From Bacteroidales bacterium UBA4347 (lineage in GTDB: Bacteria > Bacteroidota > Bacteroidia > Bacteroidales > P3), in the NCBI GenBank assembly GCA_002394185.1, contig DGTB01000097.1, positions 1 through 10,455 on the forward strand: 10,455 nucleotides of DNA, in the 5' to 3' direction. The first letter of the stretch is position 1. Each line of letters opens with the position of its first letter. Made by a program: the position numbers and the translations under genes. Positions 5,384 to 10,455 of the stretch are shown here, piece by piece. The notes beneath the pieces are model-generated. The model had not been told where the DNA came from and did not search any database. It saw only the letters and a program-made list of their open reading frames with translations.

Positions 5384-8059
5384 TTATCGGATTAGTAGGA
5401 TTGTTCCGTTAAGGGTGCGCAGTTTGTCGGGGCGTGGTGTGGTGCGGTACTGGAGTGTATAGACGTAGGCTCCTTGGGGGCATGCGGTGCCGTCGGCAGA
5501 GGTGCCGTCCCAGCTGAGGTCTACCCCCTCGAGGTGGGCCACGAGGAGACCTGTACGGGAGTATATCCATACTTCGAGCTCCTGTATCTGGTTGAGGGCC
5601 GGTTGCCAGGTGTTGTTGGTGGATTGGTTGGGGGTGAATGCGTTGGGGGTGAAGATGGCAGAACGGTCATTGTGGATTGTGAGGTGTGCGGTATCGGTGC
5701 AGCCTTCGACGCTGTAGGCCACAAGCCGGATGTCCAGCGTGTCTTCTCCTTCGGGGAAGGTGTAGGAGAGCGAATGGGTGGTATAATTGTTGCCCTCGAT
5801 GGTCCAGAGGCGTGAGGCGGCATAGGCGCTGTTGTCGTGGAGGTCGAAGTCGGGATTGGTAGGGGTGACAATCGTGGGAATGGCTTTGATCTCGGCCTTC
5901 AGGTTTCCACCGAGGATGCCGAGGTTGAGCGTGATGGAGGAGTCACATCCGTGGATGTTGGTATAGACATACTTGTAGATGCCCGAGGTGTGATAAGTCG
6001 TTTCGCCGAAAGTGTAGTAGTCGTTGGCGCAGATGGTGTCGAAGAGGGTGAATTCGTCGTGGGGATTGACGGTGAGCCGGAGGGTGACAGAGGAATCGCA
6101 TCCGGCGGCGGTGGCGAGGAGGGCAGAGTAGGTTCCGGAGATGTTGTACAGGCTGTCGCCAAGGGCGTAGGGGTGGTTGTCGCAGATGACGGTGTCGACG
6201 CTGACAGTATAAGTCGGGTTGACCGTGAGGATAAATGTGACGACCGAATCGGCACCGAAACGGTCGTGGAGGGACTTCTCAATGGTGTCGGCGCTGTCGT
6301 AGGTGTTGCCGTCCCAAAGGTATGGGAGACGGTCGTCGCAGATGGTTTGCCGTAGCGTAATGGCTTGGTTGTGGTGCACAATGAGATGTTGTGCGACAAC
6401 TGAGTCGCAACCGAAGATGTTGGTGAGGATGGCTGTGGTGTCGGCGGAGTCGTAGTAGGGTTGGCCGAGCATATAGACCGGGAGTTGGTTCTCGACGGTC
6501 TCGATGGTGATAAGGGTGTCGTGCGAGGGCAGGACGTGGAGGGCAAGGGACACAACGCTGTCGGCACCATAGGAGGTGGCGAGGGTTACCGAGGTGTCTG
6601 CGCTGGCGGTCAGACTGAGGCCGTTCCAGTGATAGGGCAGGGCGTTGGGGCAGACGGTGTCATAGAGCGAGGTGTGGACATTGCGATAGACGGTGAGGGA
6701 GAAGTTGATGTTGCTGTCGCAGCTGAAGGCCGTGGAGCCGATGATGAGGGAGTCTGTCACATCGTCGTTGAATGTGTGTCCGAGGATGGTGTAGGGAAGG
6801 TCGTTCTCGACGACCGTGAAGGCTTGGTCGAGGTGGTAGCCCGGGTGGACGATGAGGTGGACTCGGGAGATGCTGTCGCACGAGTGGATCCGGGTCTGGT
6901 TGCTCTCAGTGATGTTGGCATTGGCGGTATATGTATTGTCTTTCCACTGGACGGATTCGCAGCCTTCTATGGTGTATTCGTTGTGGTATGAGGGGTGGAA
7001 GGTGAGGTAGACGGTGGAGTCGATGTTGCCGCAGTTGGATTGGATGGTGAAGGTGTAGGCGGTGGTGGAGTCGGCTGTGAGGCTGTCGGGCGAGCCGATG
7101 ATGAAGACGGAGTCGTTGACGGGTATGACGCCCGGTCCGCTAACGCTGTAGCCTGTAACATCGCAGTTGTTGGTCAGCAGGGTGGGGTTCAGCGCCAGCT
7201 CCCACTCGAAGATGTAGCCGTTGTCCTCCTGCACGCCGTCGATGACTTCGATATACCACGTGCCGTTCAGGGGGCAGCCTACCAGGCTGGCGAAGTTCTC
7301 GTCCGGATGGTAGAAATTGGTGCCGGCGGCTACGTTCGACGAGTCCACCCGGTAGTAGGCTTGACTGCCGAGGTTGTCTGCATAGCGCTGGTTGACGGAA
7401 CGGTAGACATATCCGCCGTTGTCGGCATAGGTGTAGTTGGAGTTGGTGTTGTTGCTCCAGCAGTAGTTCCAGCCTGTTCCGGGAGCGTTGATGATGGAGT
7501 TGTGGGTGCAGCCGTTGCCGTAGTAGTTGTTGTCGGACGTCCGGTTGGGTATGCCAAGGTAGGCATGGTCATGGTTGGCATTGCTCGGTCCGTTCCATCC
7601 TCTCGACGACGACGGCACCGACGACAGGCAGGGCGACACTGTCGCATTGCCGCTATAGTTGCTGAATCTCAGTATGTCCGCTTTCTGCCCGTTCGGGCAT
7701 GTCACGTTGATATACAGGTCGCCGAGGAACGAGTGCTCCATGTTCAACCGCAGGTAGTTGATGTCGTTGGCCGATGTGATGGTGGCGCCCTCGTCGAAGT
7801 CTGTGAAGGTGACGGGCGACTGATACGAGCACCCCTGTGCCCCGCAGGACTGCCCGTCGGGAAGGAAGACCTCCTCGCTGTGCCCCATGGAGGCGTCTCC
7901 GTGCTTGATGACAATGTTGTGTGTCTCTTGGAATCCGAAGCTGACCTGTGCCGAATCGCCGGAGCACACGCTGGCGGGCACATTGAATCGTGTAATCTCC
8001 TGTGCCCTTGCCGACAACGCCGTCAGCATCAATATCATTATGATTCCAATCCTTTTCAA
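5384..8059 (-). CDS. secreted P-domain-like protein with seven CDS-type repeats and a type IX sorting domain
   Basis: An 891-residue exported protein. Parts in order: signal peptide (KR, then IGIIMILMLTALSARAQ, likely cut near residue 19); a Cys-rich N-terminal module, about 30-291, whose core (FLGDLYINVTCPNG ... GTWYIEVIDGVQEDNGYIFEWELAL) resembles the proprotein-convertase P domain fold; a linker; seven tandem repeats at about 358-718; a PKD-like segment at 720-798; and a gliding-motility-associated C-terminal domain at about 800-891 (FTPNAFTPN ... VWIYSRTGLLV ... GAYVYTLQY ... NGTILLIR). In this last domain the usual NGDGxND is replaced by NQSTNNT. The protein should be sent across the outer membrane by type IX secretion; adhesion is a guess. 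The start is a TTG (8057-8059): it supplies the basic n-region, no ATG lies upstream in frame, and the next ATG (8036-8038) would leave a signal peptide without positive charge. It is a paralog of the gene 23 bp upstream. Confidence 0.85.
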   Translation of the reverse strand: MKRIGIIMILMLTALSARAQEITRFNVPASVCSGDSAQVSFGFQETHNIVIKHGDASMGHSEEVFLPDGQSCGAQGCSYQSPVTFTDFDEGATITSANDINYLRLNMEHSFLGDLYINVTCPNGQKADILRFSNYSGNATVSPCLSSVPSSSRGWNGPSNANHDHAYLGIPNRTSDNNYYGNGCTHNSIINAPGTGWNYCWSNNTNSNYTYADNGGYVYRSVNQRYADNLGSQAYYRVDSSNVAAGTNFYHPDENFASLVGCPLNGTWYIEVIDGVQEDNGYIFEWELALNPTLLTNNCDVTGYSVSGPGVIPVNDSVFIIGSPDSLTADSTTAYTFTIQSNCGNIDSTVYLTFHPSYHNEYTIEGCESVQWKDNTYTANANITESNQTRIHSCDSISRVHLIVHPGYHLDQAFTVVENDLPYTILGHTFNDDVTDSLIIGSTAFSCDSNINFSLTVYRNVHTSLYDTVCPNALPYHWNGLSLTASADTSVTLATSYGADSVVSLALHVLPSHDTLITIETVENQLPVYMLGQPYYDSADTTAILTNIFGCDSVVAQHLIVHHNQAITLRQTICDDRLPYLWDGNTYDSADTIEKSLHDRFGADSVVTFILTVNPTYTVSVDTVICDNHPYALGDSLYNISGTYSALLATAAGCDSSVTLRLTVNPHDEFTLFDTICANDYYTFGETTYHTSGIYKYVYTNIHGCDSSITLNLGILGGNLKAEIKAIPTIVTPTNPDFDLHDNSAYAASRLWTIEGNNYTTHSLSYTFPEGEDTLDIRLVAYSVEGCTDTAHLTIHNDRSAIFTPNAFTPNQSTNNTWQPALNQIQELEVWIYSRTGLLVAHLEGVDLSWDGTSADGTACPQGAYVYTLQYRTTPRPDKLRTLNGTILLIR
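5906..6985 (-). repeat. seven tandem protein repeats of about 52 residues
   Basis: Residues 359-718 of the downstream paralog fall into seven units ending in a 'CDS' or 'ADS' motif followed by a hydrophobic strand (for example GCDSSVTLRLTVNP, GADSVVSLALHVLP). Units begin near residues 359, 407, 459, 512, 563, 615 and 667. An early position is Cys in units 1, 3, 5, 6 and 7 (TVCPNALPY, TICDDRLPY, VICDNHPY, TICANDYY) and Val in units 2 and 4 (VENDLPY, VENQLPV). The CDS cysteine is replaced by Ala in units 3 and 5. Such repeats are common in large Bacteroidota surface proteins; DNA similarity between units is low, so they are old duplications. Confidence 0.82.
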
Positions 8060-8082
8060 GGTTGTCTCTTTGAGCCGTAATG

Positions 8083-10335
8083 CTATCTCACCACTTCTAT
8101 CGACCCGTTCCTCTTCACGATGCCGTAGAGACTTCGAGCCATGAAGCGGAAGTAATACGTGCCGTCAGGGCTCCCCGTGTCCTCAGGGTCCCAGAAGTCC
8201 TCTTTTTTTGTGATATTCTCGGCGTGGTAGACCAGTGTTCCCCATGCGCTGTATATCCACAACTCGTTCATCGAGTAGGCTCCGCATTCCAACAGGTTCA
8301 CCACCTCCCACTTGTCGTTCAGCCCGTCGCCGTTAGGCGAAACCAGGTTCGGGAACTGCAGCCAGTCGTTCACAATCGTCACCGTCTGCTCCAGGGTGTC
8401 GTAGCAGTCCAGCGGTCCGCCGTAGGGGCCTCTGTGGTGGCGCACCTCGATAAGGGTCACCGGGAAATCGCCGAACACATTGCCTCCCTCCATGGACCAC
8501 GTGTATCCCACCTCCTGGCCGAAGAGGGTGTCGCTTCCGCCGCCGTTGGCCTTCTGCACAGCCCATGTATAGTCCGTCAGGCCTTCGCCCTCGTCGGCAT
8601 AGAGCATCACCGTCGGATGCGACATCACGGGGTTCTCCATCTCCCAGCGGAAGCCCGCTTCCGGACGTTCATACACATACACCGTCCTCCGCAGCACCGC
8701 CGTATCGCGGCAACCGTTCTCACTCGTCGCGGCAAGGGTGATGCTGTACACTCCGGCACTGTCATACGTGTGTGCAAGCTGTTCGCTCGCAAACCAGCCG
8801 GTGTCTCCCGTGTGCCAGCGGCGCGACGACACGGCGACCGACGAATCCTTCAGAAAAACGGTATACGGCGCACAGCCCGCCAGCAGCGTGTCCTTTTTCC
8901 ACAGCTCGCCGTCGGCGCTGATATAGGGGTCCACCGAGAATCCCGCATCCACCGTGTAGAGAGTCAGGTGGATATTGCTGTCGCAGTCCTCGGTAGTCAT
9001 CAGATGCACTTCGTAGTCGCCCGGCCCCCCGTAGTCCACCCCGTTGTAGGTGTACGCCTGGTTGTTGCAGATGCCCACGGTGTCATACCGTTCATAGCTT
9101 GCGCCGAACGTCACGTCGATTTCGCGCGTTATCGGGCAGGGGGTGCCCGGAAGGATCACCGTGTCGATGCGGTGCGTCGTGGTCGTGATGCTCAGCTCGT
9201 CCACCAGCAGCGTGTCGCCGGCGCAGTAGTGTCCGCTCACAAGCCGGTACAGCTGCGGCACATAGTGCACCCGCAGCACCGTGTCGACCCTTTCGCCCCC
9301 CGTTCCATAGACGGATACGTGATATTCCACAACCGTGTCGCCCACGGCACCCTGCGGCGCATAGACCACAAAGGTCGAATCGTCCACCCGGCGCACCGAG
9401 TCGCCGCTCAGCCCGTAGCCTGCCACAGAGCCGTTGCTGCCTGCAAAGGCCTCGTCGAGCGCCAGCTCCCAGTCGAAAATATAGCCGTTGTCCTGGCGCA
9501 CTCCGTCAATCACCTCGATATACCATTCGCCGTTCAGCGGGCATCCCACCAGGTTTCCGAAACTCTCGTCCGGATGGTAGAACTGACTCCCCGCGGCCAC
9601 ATCGCTCGAGTCCACCCGGTAGGTGGCGCTTGTGCCCGTGGTGTAGGCATACTGCTGGTTGTCAGAGCGGTAGACGTAGCCTCCGTTGGAGGCGTAGGAG
9701 TATCCCTTTGTCGTATTGTCGCTCCAGCAATAGTTCCATCCCGTGCCCGGGGCGTTCGTGTAGTCGTTGTGTTCGCAGGGCGTCGCCTGGTTGTCGTTCG
9801 TGTTGGCCACACCCAGCATCGCGTGGTCCTCGTTCAGATACGCCGGGCCGTTCCAGCCCCTTGCCGACGCCGGCAGTGTCGACAGGCAGTTCGAGTATAT
9901 CGCCGTCCCGCTGTAGTTGCTGAACCTCAGTATGTCGGCCTTCTGGCCGTTCGGACACGTCACATTGATATACAGGTCGCCCAGAAACGAATGCTCCATC
10001 TTCAAGCGGATATACCGGATGTCGTTCACCGACCCGATTGTCGCCCCCGGCGCAAAACAGTCGAAAGTCACCGCCGACCGATACCGGCAGCCCATTTCCC
10101 CGCAGTCCACACCGTCCGGCAGAAACGCGCTGTCGCCGTACGACAGTTCCGTCTCCACATTCCTCACCACCACCTCGTGGTCTCCGCGGAAACCCATTCC
10201 GATAACCACCGAATCCGACAGGCACACCGTCGTGTCGCCCATCACATGCACCAGTTCCTGTCCCCGTGCCATACATGGCAACAGGCACAGCGTCAGTATT
10301 ATATAGCGTATATTTTTATAATATTTACTCATCAT
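8083..10335 (-). CDS. secreted P-domain-like protein with PKD domains and a type IX sorting domain
   Basis: A 750-residue exported protein from the first of two adjacent ATGs (10333-10335; the second is 10330-10332). Parts in order: signal peptide (SKYYKNIR, then YIILTLCLLPCMARG, cut near residue 25); the Cys-rich module shared with the downstream paralog, about 36-293, with P-domain-like core at 113-293 (GEWYIEVIDGVRQDNGYIFDWELAL); a linker; one CDS-type repeat at about 415-462; a PKD domain at about 463-553 (HTYDSAGVYSITLAATSENGCRDT); a second PKD-like part to about 655; and a canonical gliding-motility-associated C-terminal domain at 660-750 with SPNGDGLNDKWEV, LWIYSAWGTLVY and DGTYYFRF. 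Secretion by the type IX system is expected from that domain; the function (adhesin or matrix protein) is not known. The frame is open to 10413, but the promoter lies inside that extension, so the later start is preferred. Its coding strand is richer in G than the other genes here. Confidence 0.85.
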   Translation of the reverse strand: MMSKYYKNIRYIILTLCLLPCMARGQELVHVMGDTTVCLSDSVVIGMGFRGDHEVVVRNVETELSYGDSAFLPDGVDCGEMGCRYRSAVTFDCFAPGATIGSVNDIRYIRLKMEHSFLGDLYINVTCPNGQKADILRFSNYSGTAIYSNCLSTLPASARGWNGPAYLNEDHAMLGVANTNDNQATPCEHNDYTNAPGTGWNYCWSDNTTKGYSYASNGGYVYRSDNQQYAYTTGTSATYRVDSSDVAAGSQFYHPDESFGNLVGCPLNGEWYIEVIDGVRQDNGYIFDWELALDEAFAGSNGSVAGYGLSGDSVRRVDDSTFVVYAPQGAVGDTVVEYHVSVYGTGGERVDTVLRVHYVPQLYRLVSGHYCAGDTLLVDELSITTTTHRIDTVILPGTPCPITREIDVTFGASYERYDTVGICNNQAYTYNGVDYGGPGDYEVHLMTTEDCDSNIHLTLYTVDAGFSVDPYISADGELWKKDTLLAGCAPYTVFLKDSSVAVSSRRWHTGDTGWFASEQLAHTYDSAGVYSITLAATSENGCRDTAVLRRTVYVYERPEAGFRWEMENPVMSHPTVMLYADEGEGLTDYTWAVQKANGGGSDTLFGQEVGYTWSMEGGNVFGDFPVTLIEVRHHRGPYGGPLDCYDTLEQTVTIVNDWLQFPNLVSPNGDGLNDKWEVVNLLECGAYSMNELWIYSAWGTLVYHAENITKKEDFWDPEDTGSPDGTYYFRFMARSLYGIVKRNGSIEVVR

Positions 10336-10344
10336 ATCAAATTG

Positions 10345-10352
10345 CAAAGATA
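10345..10352 (-). promoter_or_regulatory. Bacteroidota-type -7 promoter element for the surface-protein unit
   Basis: The minus strand reads TATCTTTG, matching TAnnTTTG exactly, in the same TTCG-TATCTTTG-CA context as the dnaN promoter. A T-rich TTTTTTA at 10374-10380 lies about where the -33 TTTG box should be. The element ends 9 bases before the first ATG of the gene, so transcription should start only a few bases before the start codon, giving a very short or almost absent leader. Confidence 0.7.
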
Positions 10353-10407
10353 CGAAAAAATATCGCTCACCGGTAAAAAACTTTATTAAAAATTCAAAAA
10401 AAACAAT

Positions 10408-10437
10408 CCCCACCCGAACCCTACCTGAACCGTACCC
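10408..10437 (-). other. G-rich tract with G-quadruplex potential
   Basis: On the minus strand this stretch holds four runs of three or more G (complement of 10435-10437, 10419-10421, 10413-10415 and 10408-10411), with extra GG pairs between, in the pattern GGGTACGG-TTCAGGTAGGG-TTCGGGTGGGG. It follows the 17-bp repeat and is followed by a run of eight T (10396-10403). It may be part of a dispersed repeat, a G-quadruplex, or the termination region of a gene beyond the window. Nothing in the sequence decides between these. Confidence 0.5.
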
Positions 10438-10438
10438 A

Positions 10439-10455
10439 ATACGGCCGTTCTTATA
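10439..10455 (-). repeat. 17-bp repeat, right copy (inverted partner at the left end)
   Basis: The reverse complement reads TATAAGAACGGCCGTAT, identical to 29-45. It lies about 90 bp upstream of the surface-protein promoter and ends at the window edge, so its full extent is unseen. Continuing on the minus strand, it leads into the G-rich tract at 10408-10437, as the left copy leads into a G-rich tract on the plus strand. Confidence 0.7.

Noticed and set aside
5906..6985. CRISPR or DNA-level tandem array
   Set aside because: The periodicity is at protein level only; DNA of the units is divergent and lies in a continuous open frame.
8080..10389. Long open frame (769 codons) on the plus strand opposite the upstream surface-protein gene
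   Set aside because: The minus-strand frame has a signal peptide, conserved domains and a sorting domain; the plus-strand product is Arg/His/Val-rich without recognisable domains and is an antisense shadow.
10336..10413. Extended N-terminus for the upstream surface protein
   Set aside because: The promoter core at 10345-10352 falls inside the extension, and the later Met gives a proper signal peptide.
29..10455. Composite transposon bounded by the 17-bp inverted repeat
   Set aside because: No transposase or integrase is present and the interior holds core genes (dnaN, ftsX, uppP, truB, dapD); target-site duplications cannot be seen at the edges.

Overview
This window appears to come from a member of Bacteroidota, most likely order Bacteroidales; the family cannot be told from the sequence. 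The evidence is: two proteins ending in gliding-motility-associated (type B, type IX secretion) C-terminal domains; the run ftsX - DUF3098 - uppP - truB; two promoters with the Bacteroidota -7 element TATCTTTG (consensus TAnnTTTG); and mostly weak Shine-Dalgarno signals. All eight supported genes lie on the minus strand, so transcription runs from high to low coordinates. No RNA genes, CRISPR array, transposase or phage gene is visible.

Upstream transcription unit (about 10340 down to 4205): two tandem paralogous secreted proteins (8083-10335 and 5384-8059), then dapD (lysine/diaminopimelate synthesis) 5 bp further on, then a small predicted lipoprotein whose start overlaps the end of dapD. 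The two large proteins share a Cys-rich, P-domain-like N-terminal module and diverge afterwards. One carries PKD-like domains. The other carries seven tandem repeats of about 52 residues, each with a 'CDS/ADS' motif. Both end in a type IX sorting domain and are expected at the cell surface or outside the cell. The secretion machinery is not in the window.

Downstream transcription unit (promoter at 4147-4154, genes 4111 down to 115): dnaN (sliding clamp), ftsX (divisome/amidase regulator), a DUF3098 small membrane protein, uppP (lipid carrier recycling) and truB (tRNA pseudouridine-55 synthase). Gaps are 3 to 17 bp, plus one 4-bp ATGA overlap, so they are probably co-transcribed. dapD, ftsX and uppP all serve cell-wall growth or division, although dapD lies in the other unit.

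The ends of the window carry repeats. A 17-bp sequence (TATAAGAACGGCCGTAT) occurs at 29-45 and in inverted orientation at 10439-10455, each followed by a related G-rich tract. An 11-bp unit is repeated three times at 2-34. truB contains an in-frame insert with a perfect 20-bp palindrome, a hairpin and a 39/41-bp direct repeat. The most interesting signals are this truB insert, the cysteine register of the seven-repeat protein, and the location of dapD behind secreted surface proteins. I see no convincing new defence or mobile system; most of the window is core genome plus an adhesin-like surface-protein pair.
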